A stretch of 64,000 nucleotides of DNA from Candidatus Gallacutalibacter stercoravium (GTDB taxonomy: Bacteria > Bacillota > Clostridia > Oscillospirales > Acutalibacteraceae): the NCBI GenBank assembly GCA_018716975.1, contig DVJE01000044.1:1-64000 (forward strand), written 5' to 3'. Below the pieces are notes generated by a model. That model worked only from the letters and a program-made list of their open reading frames with translations. It was not told where the DNA came from and ran no database searches. Below are positions 35,931 through 45,583 of this stretch, piece after piece. Every line of letters starts with the position of its first letter. Within the stretch, counting starts at the first letter, position 1. The translations under genes were made by a program, and so were the position numbers.

Positions 35931-37022
35931 TTATTTTTGAGAAGTATCTTCCCTGCGCACCAACACCAAGGTGCGCAGTTCTTCGCCGGCCCCGGCGGCG
36001 CGGCGCAGCAGGGGAACCAGACGGCGGGCCAGGGCGCGCAGGTATTTTTGCGGTAGTTCTTGCTCTAGGTGCAGCAGCGTTAAGGTGTGCTCCACAACCT
36101 GTTTTTCCCGGCCGGAGGCATCGGAGGCATCCCCCGGCTCTGCGCGCAGCAGCCGGTTTTTGAGCGCTTGGTATTGTGGCTCGTTTAGCAGCAGATCCTC
36201 GGCGGGCAAGCCCAGAAGGCCGCGGCACAGCAGTTGCCGGTAGCCCAAAGCGCACAAGTTTTCATCCACCCAACCGGCCGCCGCGTGATTTTGCCGCCGC
36301 CAGGCTTGCTCTAAGCTTTCCACCGCAACGGGGAAGGCGGCGCAGATTTCATTTTCTAAACACAGGCGGCGCAAATAGGTTTGCAGGGCAAGCGCTCCCC
36401 GGTTGTTGTTTAGCGGGGCGGCAAGGGGATACTCGGGCACAAAGGGCAACGCGGCACAAAACAAGGTTTTATAGTCATGCAGATAGGCGGGAATTTGTTT
36501 TTGCAGGCAGCTATGATATGCGTCGTGCCCGGTAGCAGGCGCCGTTTGCACCGCTTGCTGCAACAGCTGTTTACAATGAAGAACAGCCTGCTCTACCAGG
36601 CGCACTCCTTTGCGGTATACGGCCTGCGGCTGTTGGCACAGGGCGGCCAGGGCTTGTTCCGGGGTAGAAAAATGTTTTAGGCAGGCGTCGGTGCAATACA
36701 GCAAGGCTTCTGAAAGAGCAGCAGCGGTTTCTTCGGGCACCGAGCTGCTTTTACCGTTTGTATAATCGGATATGCGTTCCCCCAACTGGCCCACCAAAAA
36801 CAGCTGCACAGCTTGCTCTTGTTGGGCGGTGGCAAGCCCTGCCGCAACACCTTGTTGCAGCAGCGAGAGCGTATAGTTTTGCGCATCCAGCCGGGCGGGA
36901 TCTAACCCTGGGGAGGCAACCCTGTTTTGCGGGGATGAAGCCGGCTCTTGCACTTTTGGCAGTTGCCGCGCTGCGGGATCCGTTGCAGAATCCGGCTGCG
37001 GCCTTGACGGATTTTGGGGCAT
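35931..37022 (-). CDS. DUF6179-like conserved clostridial protein
   Basis: A 363-residue soluble, mainly helical protein. A low-complexity Pro/Ser/Gln-rich N-terminus (about residues 1-40) precedes the domain, which begins with ARLDAQNYTLSLLQQG and ends LVPLLRRAAGAGEELRTLVLV. It contains several cysteines (CTDACLKHF, LHCKQLLQQ, CGLYR-like stretches) but no paired CxxC. I think it belongs to DUF6179, recognised mainly in Clostridia with no known role. It follows the DUF6323-like gene by 96 bases on the same strand; the two are usually neighbours, suggesting they work as a pair. I know no catalytic motif in it. Confidence 0.65.
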   Translation of the reverse strand: MPQNPSRPQPDSATDPAARQLPKVQEPASSPQNRVASPGLDPARLDAQNYTLSLLQQGVAAGLATAQQEQAVQLFLVGQLGERISDYTNGKSSSVPEETAAALSEALLYCTDACLKHFSTPEQALAALCQQPQAVYRKGVRLVEQAVLHCKQLLQQAVQTAPATGHDAYHSCLQKQIPAYLHDYKTLFCAALPFVPEYPLAAPLNNNRGALALQTYLRRLCLENEICAAFPVAVESLEQAWRRQNHAAAGWVDENLCALGYRQLLCRGLLGLPAEDLLLNEPQYQALKNRLLRAEPGDASDASGREKQVVEHTLTLLHLEQELPQKYLRALARRLVPLLRRAAGAGEELRTLVLVRREDTSQK

Positions 37023-37118
37023 AACAGCGCCTCCTTTGTTGGTAATGCTGCGGCGGTGGAAGTTGTTTCGACAAATTGCCCCGCGAATGGGGGCTATGAT
37101 GACGATAAAAATACGAAT

Positions 37119-37652
37119 TTATTCATCCGTATCTTGGCCGCCGTTCATTCGCTCGTTTTCTTCTTCCTGTTCTTGGCGGGCAACCTGCTCGCGATCCTGC
37201 TGATCCAACCCTTCCACGGTGGCCCCGCGCATACTGCGCGCCGTCAAATACAGCACAGAGGCCAAGTATTCGGTGGAGCCGCCGCACGGACCGTCAAACA
37301 GCTCTTTCATCAAGGCCAGCAGATCATCGTCGCCTAGGCTGTCTTGCGCCTCGTTTTTGATGGCGTAAAAAACCGCCAGCAGCTCATTGAGGGTTTGAGC
37401 GTAGTTGCCTTGCCAAAGATAAGGGGAGTCCACAAACCGATCGATCAGCCGCCGCACGGATCCGCCTCCGATTTCTACGCGGCCGGTGGCGGCGAGCAAG
37501 CGGCGGCGGTTTTCCAGCAGATCGGCAGCGTCGCGTTCCGAAAGGGTCATGGCGTATTGGGCCGATTGATCGTTGGTGGCTAGAATGTCCCGCACGGCCA
37601 ACTGGGTGGCGGCGATACTGTTTGCAGAGAGAAAGCCCAGCTCGTGAGCCAT
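37119..37652 (-). CDS. DUF6323-like conserved clostridial protein
   Basis: The start at 37652 follows GGGAGTGAT and gives 177 residues; a frame back to 37727 is not used. The protein is helical. Central blocks are LSERDAADLLENRRRLLAATGR, the NELLAVFYAIKNEAQDSLGDD segment and ALMKELFDGPCGGSTEYLA, which match what I recall of DUF6323. The last 30 residues are charged (EQVARQEQEEENERM). Followed by the DUF6179-like gene in the same direction. No enzymatic motif is evident. The function is unknown; pairing suggests a two-component complex. Confidence 0.65.
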   Translation of the reverse strand: MAHELGFLSANSIAATQLAVRDILATNDQSAQYAMTLSERDAADLLENRRRLLAATGRVEIGGGSVRRLIDRFVDSPYLWQGNYAQTLNELLAVFYAIKNEAQDSLGDDDLLALMKELFDGPCGGSTEYLASVLYLTARSMRGATVEGLDQQDREQVARQEQEEENERMNGGQDTDE

Positions 37653-37710
37653 GTTATCACTCCCTACCTTTCTTAGAAGTAAAGTACGGTGTCCGGTGCA
37701 CAAAAGGGCA

Positions 37711-37742
37711 AAAGACCGGCCCCACAAGGTGCGGGACCGGCC
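37711..37742 (-). terminator. intrinsic terminator of the zinc-ribbon membrane gene
   Basis: GACCGGCCCCACA and TGCGGGACCGGCC form a GC-rich stem (37714-37742). On the minus strand it is followed by TTTTG. It separates the zinc-ribbon gene from the DUF6323/DUF6179 pair. Confidence 0.75.
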
Positions 37743-37793
37743 TGTAAATGGAAAGAAACTTGTTTTCTATGGCCAAGGGCCGAGGCCGAACAG

Positions 37794-39023
37794 TTACTTA
37801 AGCCGTGCGCCGCACTGGGTGCACACGTTATCCTCGGGGTTCACCGGATTGCCGCACATGGGGCAGGTGAGTTTATCCTCTTGGGCTTGCAGTTCTTGCT
37901 GGGCCTGTTGCGCCTCCTGTGAGTAAGGCAGCGGCTGAGTATACTGGGTTTGGTCGGCATAGGGGTTGGAAAAATCTTGCCCATAGGTTTGCTGTGTTTG
38001 TTGCGTTTGTTGAGGCTGTTGATATGGCTGGTTTTGTTGAGACTGATAATAGTTTTGCTCAGATGTATACGGCTGCTGCTGATAACCTTGCCCATAGGTT
38101 TGCTGATAGGGTTGTTGATAAGGCTGTTGGTAATTCTGTTGGTAACCCTGCCCATAGGGCTGTTGGTAAGGTGCGCCGTAAGGGGTCTGGGCAGCGGCCG
38201 CTTGCGCGTTTTTACCGTCGGCATAGCTCTTAAAGCCAAAGGCCAGCACCGCCATACAGATGTTGAGCCCCAGGTTCAACAAATTCGTAATAATGCTAAC
38301 CGGATCAGGGCCCTGTGAAAACACGCTGTCGCTGGATTCCGTCAGGGAACTTATTAGCGAAATTAACATACAAGCGGCGATAATGATGGCCATTACGCCG
38401 AATAGAATGCAGCCGTGGTTATAAAGCACCGGGCTGGCGGCGCTTTTGCGCATAGCGGAAGAAGCCCGCAGGCCGCCGATAAGATAAAGCAACAGCACAA
38501 CCAGCACCAAAAGGATGACAACAATCATAAATGTCATCAGGGCGCCGGCGTTCATGCCGCTTATGTAATAACTAATGCCGAACATGCGCAAAAAATCGGG
38601 ATCGCTGGCCAACACACTAAAAGCAAGAAGGAACAGCAGGCCGACCAAAGAAACCACCACAATGCCCACAATGCACAAAGTAAACAATATTGTAAAACCC
38701 GCTCTGGGGGTAACGGTGGGGTTGTCGTCACGAGATTTTAAATAGATAAGCCACAGCGCACCGGTTAATAATGCGGAGAGCAGCAGACCAAGGATGCCGC
38801 CCAAGACGAGGCCGAATTGGCTGCTGGTGTCTATGTCGTAGGCGCCCAGCTGGCTTGTAGTGGTTAGAAGCGAAATAAGATCAATCACACTGAAAACGGT
38901 TAGTACCGAAGCAATAGCCGCGGTAACGGCGGCGATCGGCTTACGGAAATACTCCTTTACCTGCTGTAAGGAGCGGGCATATGGATTGGGAGCGGCCCCA
39001 TCCGGGTAATTGTAGGAATACAT
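37794..39023 (-). CDS. membrane protein with Tyr/Gln-rich repeats and C-terminal zinc ribbon
   Basis: A 409-residue protein. Residues 1-270 hold about six membrane helices (around IAAVTAAIASVLTVFSVIDL, FGLVLGGILGLLLSALLTG, then LCIVGIVVVSLVGLLFLLAF, and later pairs). Residues about 285-370 are low-complexity and repetitive, built on YQQPYGQGYQQ-type units rich in Tyr, Gln, Pro and Gly. The last 30 residues form a zinc ribbon, CPMCG...CTQCGARLK. The ribbon places the tail in the cytoplasm. The helices resemble DUF4064/DUF973-like proteins. A role in scaffolding at the membrane is only a guess; the repeat tail is unusual for bacteria. Confidence 0.8.
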   Translation of the reverse strand: MYSYNYPDGAAPNPYARSLQQVKEYFRKPIAAVTAAIASVLTVFSVIDLISLLTTTSQLGAYDIDTSSQFGLVLGGILGLLLSALLTGALWLIYLKSRDDNPTVTPRAGFTILFTLCIVGIVVVSLVGLLFLLAFSVLASDPDFLRMFGISYYISGMNAGALMTFMIVVILLVLVVLLLYLIGGLRASSAMRKSAASPVLYNHGCILFGVMAIIIAACMLISLISSLTESSDSVFSQGPDPVSIITNLLNLGLNICMAVLAFGFKSYADGKNAQAAAAQTPYGAPYQQPYGQGYQQNYQQPYQQPYQQTYGQGYQQQPYTSEQNYYQSQQNQPYQQPQQTQQTQQTYGQDFSNPYADQTQYTQPLPYSQEAQQAQQELQAQEDKLTCPMCGNPVNPEDNVCTQCGARLK

Positions 39024-39077
39024 AACAACAAGACACCTCCGCGATCTGAATAAATAGGATATGCCTAAACTAGTTCT

Positions 39078-39106
39078 ATTGTAACGGAGGCGGGCTCAAA
39101 ACACAA
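39078..39106 (-). promoter_or_regulatory. promoter of the zinc-ribbon membrane gene
   Basis: On the minus strand TTGTGT (39106-39101), a 17-base spacer and TACAAT (39083-39078) lie 55 bases before the start at 39023. Confidence 0.6.
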
Positions 39107-39233
39107 GAGAGTAACACAGGCAAATTTTAAGAAATAAACATAAAAAATAACAGGCCAAGGCTTATATGGCCGTATAAAAATAGAAAATTCTCCCCATACT
39201 CCCCCAAAAGATACAGCAAAGGGGCGGATCAGG

Positions 39234-40454
39234 ATGGCACAGATAGCACAACGTTACCAAGCATACCGGGCGGTGCCTTTATGGACAGCGGCGGGAAGGC
39301 CCCCAAAGATATACCCATGGTTGGCCAGGGAAGAATCTTGCCAAGTGTGCGTTGTAGGCGGTGGGCTGACAGGAGCGCTGTGCGCCCTGCGTTTTGCACA
39401 GGCGGGTGTGGATACAGTGCTGGTAGCGGCTGGTCCTGTGGGTTATGGGGCCACCTCCCGGTTTACCGGGGTCATGCAGGCCGACGCCCTGGGTGGGCTG
39501 CGCGCTTTGAGCGCACGCATTGGCGCAGATAAAGCGGCAGCGATTTACCGCCAATGCCGCCAAGCAGCAGACAACCTAGAGATACTAACCGAAAGCGCGC
39601 CGGAAAAATGCGGCTTTGCGCGGGTAAACAGCTTTTTATATACAGAGCTGGAAACCAATATGGCCGCTATGCGGGAGGAATATTGGATGAAAAAGCGCGC
39701 TGGGTTTCGGGTTCGCCCTGTGGGAGGCGCGCAGGCCAGGGAGCAATTCTCGTTTGATCTGGAAAACGGCGTAATCACCGAGGATGTTGCGGTAACGGTG
39801 GATCCGTACCGGTTGACCCATTTGTTAGTGCAGCAGGCTGTGGCGGCGGGGGCGCGCGTTTATGAAAACAGCCCTGTGGAACACATCGCCGATGGGGACG
39901 GAGGACGCCGGTTGGAATGCGCGACCCGCCGCAATATTAAGGCGCATACGGTTGTTTTGGCCACCGGTGTAGACTGTGAAGGATTTTTAAAGGGGTGCGG
40001 CGCCCGTTACACACACTTTGCTGTGGCAACTGCCCCACAAGATGCTGTTCCCGGTTTGCCAGCGGGGGTAATCGCCACACGTACGGATCACCCGATGGTT
40101 ACGATCTCACGTTCGCCTGATGGGCGTATTTTGGCAGAAGGGGTGGATTCACGCCATTCGCCTTTGGGGCTGGGTAAGAGCAGCCGGTTTATCCGATTGG
40201 AAGAAACCATCTCAGACTGCTTTCCACAGCTGCACAATACACGAGCGGCATACGCCTTCTTTTGTGAATACTTATGCACAAAAGATAGGCTGCCTGTTAT
40301 TGGAGAGCATGCGGATTACCCCGGTTGCCTGTTTGCCCTATGCGGCGGCCCGGCGGGTGGCTTGTTTGCAGAAATCGCATCTCGCCTGTTATTGGCGCAT
40401 TATCAGGGAGATTCATTTTCGGGCGAGGAATGGTTTTCTCCACGCCGCTTGTAA
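39234..40454 (+). CDS. FAD-dependent oxidoreductase (DAO family)
   Basis: A 406-residue soluble flavoprotein. The FAD loop VCVVGGGLTGALCALRFAQAG begins at about residue 37, after a short N-terminal extension. The region GYGATSRFTGVMQADAL is the second FAD contact, equivalent to the ASR-x-x-G segment of the family, and the C-terminal DRLPVIGEHADYPGCLFALCGGPAGG matches the usual end. These are the hallmarks of the glycine/D-amino-acid oxidase superfamily. In anaerobes such enzymes act as dehydrogenases; the substrate is not known. No 2Fe-2S or Rieske partner domain is present at the C-terminus. The gene stands alone. Confidence 0.85.
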   Translation: MAQIAQRYQAYRAVPLWTAAGRPPKIYPWLAREESCQVCVVGGGLTGALCALRFAQAGVDTVLVAAGPVGYGATSRFTGVMQADALGGLRALSARIGADKAAAIYRQCRQAADNLEILTESAPEKCGFARVNSFLYTELETNMAAMREEYWMKKRAGFRVRPVGGAQAREQFSFDLENGVITEDVAVTVDPYRLTHLLVQQAVAAGARVYENSPVEHIADGDGGRRLECATRRNIKAHTVVLATGVDCEGFLKGCGARYTHFAVATAPQDAVPGLPAGVIATRTDHPMVTISRSPDGRILAEGVDSRHSPLGLGKSSRFIRLEETISDCFPQLHNTRAAYAFFCEYLCTKDRLPVIGEHADYPGCLFALCGGPAGGLFAEIASRLLLAHYQGDSFSGEEWFSPRRL

Positions 40455-40596
40455 AATATTGCAACCAAAAATTTTTTAAAGGCAGAGTGAAATATAAGTA
40501 TTGGTGAAAAAATAATGCTATATGTGTGTGAAAGATGTGCATTGTGGAAAAACAGACATTTTAAAGGAAAAAATGTTAAATAATTCCAGAAAAGGC

Positions 40597-40625
40597 TTGC
40601 TTTACTTCCTTAACCGTATTATAAT
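40597..40625 (+). promoter_or_regulatory. promoter of the 98-residue protein gene
   Basis: TTGCTT (40597-40602), a 17-base spacer and TATAAT (40620-40625) lie 55 bases before the start at 40680, in an AT-rich stretch. Confidence 0.72.
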
Positions 40626-40679
40626 TTATTAACGGAACAGTGGTTTAGATTCACTGAATACATTTGGGAGGCGGATAGA

Positions 40680-40976
40680 ATGCGAGACTTTGTTGGTGAA
40701 GTCGGAATAAAGGATCCAGAATCAAAAAGAGCGTTTCAGTTAGACTACTATCTGTTAAAAAGCGGTACGCAGTACGGGTTAGAGGCGCAGCTGTTTGAAG
40801 AAGGCAAGCTGATAGACAGCGCGACCATATTGGGGATTACGGAGAAGGCTTCTGAAATTGAACTGTTGGCAAGGTACTATTTACAGCATGAAGTCATGCC
40901 GGTTACTTTGGCTTATATGATAAGGGACTATCTTGCCGATCCGGGCGTTGATAAGCTGCAATGTGTAATGCTTTAA
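40680..40976 (+). CDS. small conserved protein, possibly DUF6514-like
   Basis: A 98-residue soluble protein. A beta-hairpin-like start (FQLDYYLLKSGTQYGLEAQLFEEGKLIDSA, quoted as its ends only: FQLDYYLL and YGLEAQLF) is followed by EKASEIELLARYYLQHEVMP and then a terminal helix. A strand pair, a short helix and a V-x-P-x-T/L motif before the last helix fit DUF6514 proteins of Clostridia, whose role is unknown. The assignment is tentative. AGGCGG precedes the ATG. It has its own promoter. Confidence 0.6.
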   Translation: MRDFVGEVGIKDPESKRAFQLDYYLLKSGTQYGLEAQLFEEGKLIDSATILGITEKASEIELLARYYLQHEVMPVTLAYMIRDYLADPGVDKLQCVML

Positions 40977-41253
40977 TATATAGCTTTTGTCCTAACTTGC
41001 TTAGCTGCGGTGGTTGTTAAATTGGGCAAAAGAAAACCGCCGGCACAAAATTGTGCGGCGGTCTAGCAATAAAGCGATGGGCGCCATGGAACCATAGCTT
41101 TTTTCTGAGGCGGTTGCCAGCTGTTGTGAACAACATGGCGCACCTATTTTATATTTTTGATCATATCAGTATGCCGGTGATGAATTTCAGCACCGGCTGT
41201 TTTTCTGCCCAACCGACTTTGGGGCAAAGCAAGAAGCTTAGCAAAAACAACAA
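40977..41253. other. non-coding gap with a hairpin
   Basis: It holds ACCGCC-GGCACAA/TTGTGCGGCGGT (41033-41063), a hairpin followed on the minus strand by TTTTCTTTT, so it could act as a leftward terminator. Open frames in the gap are antisense to, or run into, the fructokinase gene and show no recognisable content. Confidence 0.4.
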
Positions 41254-41284
41254 GGGCAACACGGTAAAACCCCGTGTTGCCCCT
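41245..41284 (-). terminator. intrinsic terminator of the fructokinase gene
   Basis: GGGCAACACGG (41254-41264) and CCGTGTTGCCC (41272-41282) form an 11-bp stem followed on the minus strand by TTGTTGTTTTTGC. Confidence 0.8.
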
Positions 41285-41311
41285 TATCTGACAAAGACAC
41301 TGTGCATTTGC

Positions 41312-42280
41312 TTACCGATGGGCGTTTTCTACCACAAAGGCCTCTACCTCCAGCTTGCTGGGAATACTGGGGATGCCGCCGTGCCGGGTGGTGGAAAGGG
41401 AAGCGGCAGCATTGGCAAACGTAACAATATCGCGCAGTTGGTATTCATTTAGATTTTCAGGCAACTGCTCCAGCTCCATCACTTTGTAAACCGCTGATCC
41501 GCCGAAAATATCGCCTGCGCCGGTGGTGTCTATGGTGGGCACGCTGCAAAAGGTGGGAACTTGCCCGCTGGCATTGCGGTTGACAAAATAGCAACCGTCC
41601 CGCCCCATGGTGGCAAATACCAGCTTGACACCATACTCTGCAACCAGCCGATCAGCCTGGGCGCGAAAATCCCCTTCAAACAAAAATTCCAATTCCTCGC
41701 GGCTGATTTTTACAATGTCCGCATGCCGCAATCCCCACAACATCTGCTCCTTGGCAAGCTCCAAATTGCTCCACAAAGACTGGCGAAGATTGGGATCAAA
41801 GGTAATAATCGCTCCCGCTGCTTTTGCACGGGCCACTGCCTCTTGTGTGGCGGCACGGGCCGGTTCGTGGGTCATAGATAGGGATCCAAAGTGGAAAAAC
41901 CGGGTGTTTTCTATAATATCCATGGGCAGCTCGCTGGCGGTAAGCATGGTATCGGCGCCGGGCTTGCGGGCAAAGGAAAAAGCTCGGTCACCGTTTTCGT
42001 CCAGCGTGACAAAGGCCAGGGTGGTAAATACATTGGGATCAGAAATAACCCCGCGCACGTCGATGCCGCTCTCTTTCAACGTGCGTTTGAGCATCAGGCC
42101 AAATCCATCGTCGCCAACTTTGCCGATAAAAGCGGCCCGGGCGCCGAACAATGAAGCTGTGCTCAAAAAGTTGCCCGGCGCGCCGCCCGGATTGGCCTGC
42201 ATAACCGGATAGCCCGCCTTTGTTGTCTCTTTGTGCACAAAATCAATTAATAGTTCCCCCAACGCAACAACGTCATACAC
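41312..42280 (-). CDS. PfkB family fructokinase
   Basis: A 322-residue ribokinase-fold sugar kinase. The N-terminal GGAPGN (NPGGAPGNFLS) substrate-site motif and the C-terminal DTTGAGDIFGGSAVY motif with the catalytic Asp are both intact. Length and the ALGELLIDFV start fit the ScrK-like fructokinase group, which phosphorylates fructose at O-6. Sugar specificity cannot be proved from sequence. No sucrose or fructose transporter is adjacent. The gene has a promoter at 42395-42423 and its own terminator, so it is monocistronic. Confidence 0.88.
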   Translation of the reverse strand: MYDVVALGELLIDFVHKETTKAGYPVMQANPGGAPGNFLSTASLFGARAAFIGKVGDDGFGLMLKRTLKESGIDVRGVISDPNVFTTLAFVTLDENGDRAFSFARKPGADTMLTASELPMDIIENTRFFHFGSLSMTHEPARAATQEAVARAKAAGAIITFDPNLRQSLWSNLELAKEQMLWGLRHADIVKISREELEFLFEGDFRAQADRLVAEYGVKLVFATMGRDGCYFVNRNASGQVPTFCSVPTIDTTGAGDIFGGSAVYKVMELEQLPENLNEYQLRDIVTFANAAASLSTTRHGGIPSIPSKLEVEAFVVENAHR

Positions 42281-42394
42281 AGCGCATTCTTCCTCTCCTC
42301 AATTTTTTAAGCTTGGAACCGCTTTCACAACTTTAATAGAACGGCAATAGCGGCGCCGCCGAACAAGGCTGCACCGTACCACATCTATGCCCGT

Positions 42395-42423
42395 ATTGTA
42401 GCATAGCAGCCGCCTATGGACAA
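42395..42423 (-). promoter_or_regulatory. promoter of the fructokinase gene
   Basis: On the minus strand TTGTCC (42423-42418), a 17-base spacer and TACAAT (42400-42395), with TGC before the -10 box as an extended element, lie about 115 bases before the start at 42280. Confidence 0.7.
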
Positions 42424-42620
42424 GGAGCAGTTTTCCCTCACAGGCAAAAAAGTAAAATTTTATTCTCTTTTTGTGTAGTATTTTCTTTATGGGTTATACC
42501 CGAATCTTCCTCTTGGCAGTTGCTTGGCGCGGGTTTTGCCGGCACACCGGGGAAATTCACCGAAAGTGTAGCAAAAATATGGATTTTTCTTTAAATTTAA
42601 CCTGGAATCATAATTTTCAG

Positions 42621-42649
42621 TTGAGAAATTCCTGAGAGGCGGTTATAAT
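42621..42649 (+). promoter_or_regulatory. promoter of the mre operon
   Basis: TTGAGA (42621-42626), a 17-base spacer and TATAAT (42644-42649) drive mreB. The start site would leave a leader of about 200 nt. Confidence 0.8.
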
Positions 42650-42655
42650 AAGGGT

Positions 42656-43865
<1,210 letters not shown>

Positions 43866-43999
43866 GCAGTGGGGAATCCTATTTGAGGGTGCAATTGTAA
43901 ATGGTTTTATTGCGGCGCGCGGGGGGAGATCTGCCTCTCGCACGCCATTTTATTTTGGCTGCGCCGTTTTGCTCCGGCGGGCCGTGGAAGGGGATGCGC

Positions 44000-44956
44000 A
44001 TGAAAGAGTTTATTAAGGGGCGCAGCTTTAAAATCCTTTTGGCCAGTGTGCTTATTCTAATGGGGCTGCTGCTTTTTACCGCCGCTTCGGGCAATAACTG
44101 GCTGGCGTCGTTGTTCGGCTTTGTTACCACTCCTATGCAGCAGCTTTCCTCCGGTGCGGTGGAAGGGGCCACCCAGCCCACCTATGAAGAGCTTCAGGCG
44201 CAGAACGAGGAGTACCGCCAACAGCTAGAAACCATGATAAACCGCACCATTGATTATTACGATATTAAAAAGACCAGTGAGCAGTACCGCCAGTATTTGG
44301 GGATTAAAGAGCAAAACCCGGATTTGGAGTTTGTGGCGGGCTCGGTGATCCAGCGTGATCCCTCCGATCCCTTCTACGGGTTTACCTTGGATCAAGGCAG
44401 CCAGGCAGGGGTTGAAGTGAACGATCCGGTTATTACGAACTTAGGCGTTATTGGATGGGTCAGCGAGGTGGGTTCCACCTATTGTAAGGTGCGCACCGTT
44501 CTTTCTCCAGATACCAATATCGGCGTGGTAGATACCCGCACCAACGACGGCGGCGTGGTAACCGGCGACGCGGCTTTGGCGCAAGAGGGAAAGATGAAGA
44601 TGGTGATGCTGGCCGCGAAAAACGACATACAAAAAGATGATATTGTGGTTACCACCGGGGTAGGCGGCATGTATCCCAAGGGCTTGGCCCTAGGCGTGGT
44701 AGAGGAGGTGCGCCAGGATGAGGGCAGCACCTCACAGTATGCGGTTATTAAGCCTTATGATGACATTGCCGAGTTGCGCGACGTGCTCATTGTGGTGGGC
44801 TTTTCAGGGCAATATGATATTTTGGATCCCCGCCAGTCCGGCGAAGACTTGACCCAAGACGACGCTTCCAGCCAGGAGAGCAGCTCTTCTGAGGCGGCGC
44901 CGGACGCCTCTTCCAGCGCGGCGGAAAGTCAGCCCTCCAGCGCTGCCCAAGAGTAA
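44000..44956 (+). CDS. mreC: rod shape-determining protein MreC
   Basis: The start is ATG 44000, six bases after GGAAGGGG, giving 318 residues. A short cytoplasmic segment and one membrane helix (about 13-33) precede a coiled coil (about 58-105, EELQAQNEEYRQQLETM) and the paired beta-barrel domain, which includes FTLDQGSQAGVEVNDPVI, LGVIGWVSEVGSTYCKV and DDIVVTTGVGGMYPKGL. The last 30 residues are a Ser/Ala/Glu-rich tail. MreC links MreB to the periplasmic or outer-face side and activates PBP2. Confidence 0.95.
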   Translation: MKEFIKGRSFKILLASVLILMGLLLFTAASGNNWLASLFGFVTTPMQQLSSGAVEGATQPTYEELQAQNEEYRQQLETMINRTIDYYDIKKTSEQYRQYLGIKEQNPDLEFVAGSVIQRDPSDPFYGFTLDQGSQAGVEVNDPVITNLGVIGWVSEVGSTYCKVRTVLSPDTNIGVVDTRTNDGGVVTGDAALAQEGKMKMVMLAAKNDIQKDDIVVTTGVGGMYPKGLALGVVEEVRQDEGSTSQYAVIKPYDDIAELRDVLIVVGFSGQYDILDPRQSGEDLTQDDASSQESSSSEAAPDASSSAAESQPSSAAQE

Positions 44957-45033
44957 TATACGGCTTAAGTTGGGTTTAGCGCTTAGGCGATGATTCGTGA
45001 TGCCAAAAGATAAAGGGCGGGGGAGGTACGGTT

Positions 45034-45546
45034 TTGCAACTAAAATATAAGCTTTTACGTTTGCTGGCCTACGGTATTGAAATTGTGCTGCTGTATGTGG
45101 CGCAAAATACGCCTGGTTTGTTGCCGCCGCTTTTGGGTGTGCGCCCGGTGCTGGTTTTGTGTGCGTTGATAACGCTTGCCATGATGGAAGATGAGAAAAC
45201 CGGCTTGGGGTTTGGTATTTTTACCGGGCTGCTGCTGGATCTTTCGGCAGGCAACGCGATTGGGCTGTATGCGGCGGTGCTGGGGATTATTGGCTTTTTC
45301 TGCGGCTTGCTGGCGGCCAATTTAATTAAAACCAATTTACTTACGGCGTTGGCGCTATGCGCAGCGGGGGTGTTTGTATTTTTGGGGCTTCAATTTGTGT
45401 TTACCTTTTTGCTGCACAACTATGATTATGCCAGCCAGACGTTTGTGAACTTTTACTTGCCTTTAATGCTTTACAGCTTTATACCTGCACCGGTGCTTTA
45501 TTTTATCAACCGTGCAGTGGCTGCGTTAATTCGGGAACGGACATGA
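45034..45546 (+). CDS. mreD: rod shape-determining protein MreD
   Basis: A 170-residue integral membrane protein with five or six helices. The start is TTG 45034, nine bases after GGGGGAGG. Position and the LGFGIFTGLLLDLSAGNAIGLYA segment match MreD (the conserved G-x-x-x-G-L-L-x-D). It stabilises the MreC/PBP2/RodA complex in the membrane. It is 37 bases from the PBP2 start. Confidence 0.9.
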   Translation: MQLKYKLLRLLAYGIEIVLLYVAQNTPGLLPPLLGVRPVLVLCALITLAMMEDEKTGLGFGIFTGLLLDLSAGNAIGLYAAVLGIIGFFCGLLAANLIKTNLLTALALCAAGVFVFLGLQFVFTFLLHNYDYASQTFVNFYLPLMLYSFIPAPVLYFINRAVAALIRERT

Positions 45547-45583
45547 GGCTTTGCCCGCAGGGCGGGAGAAAGGAGACGGCGCG

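Noticed and set aside
37940-38170. The regularly repeated nucleotides in the zinc-ribbon gene as a CRISPR or intergenic satellite
   Set aside because: The repeats are codon-phased and encode Tyr/Gln/Pro/Gly units inside an intact reading frame, with no unique spacers.
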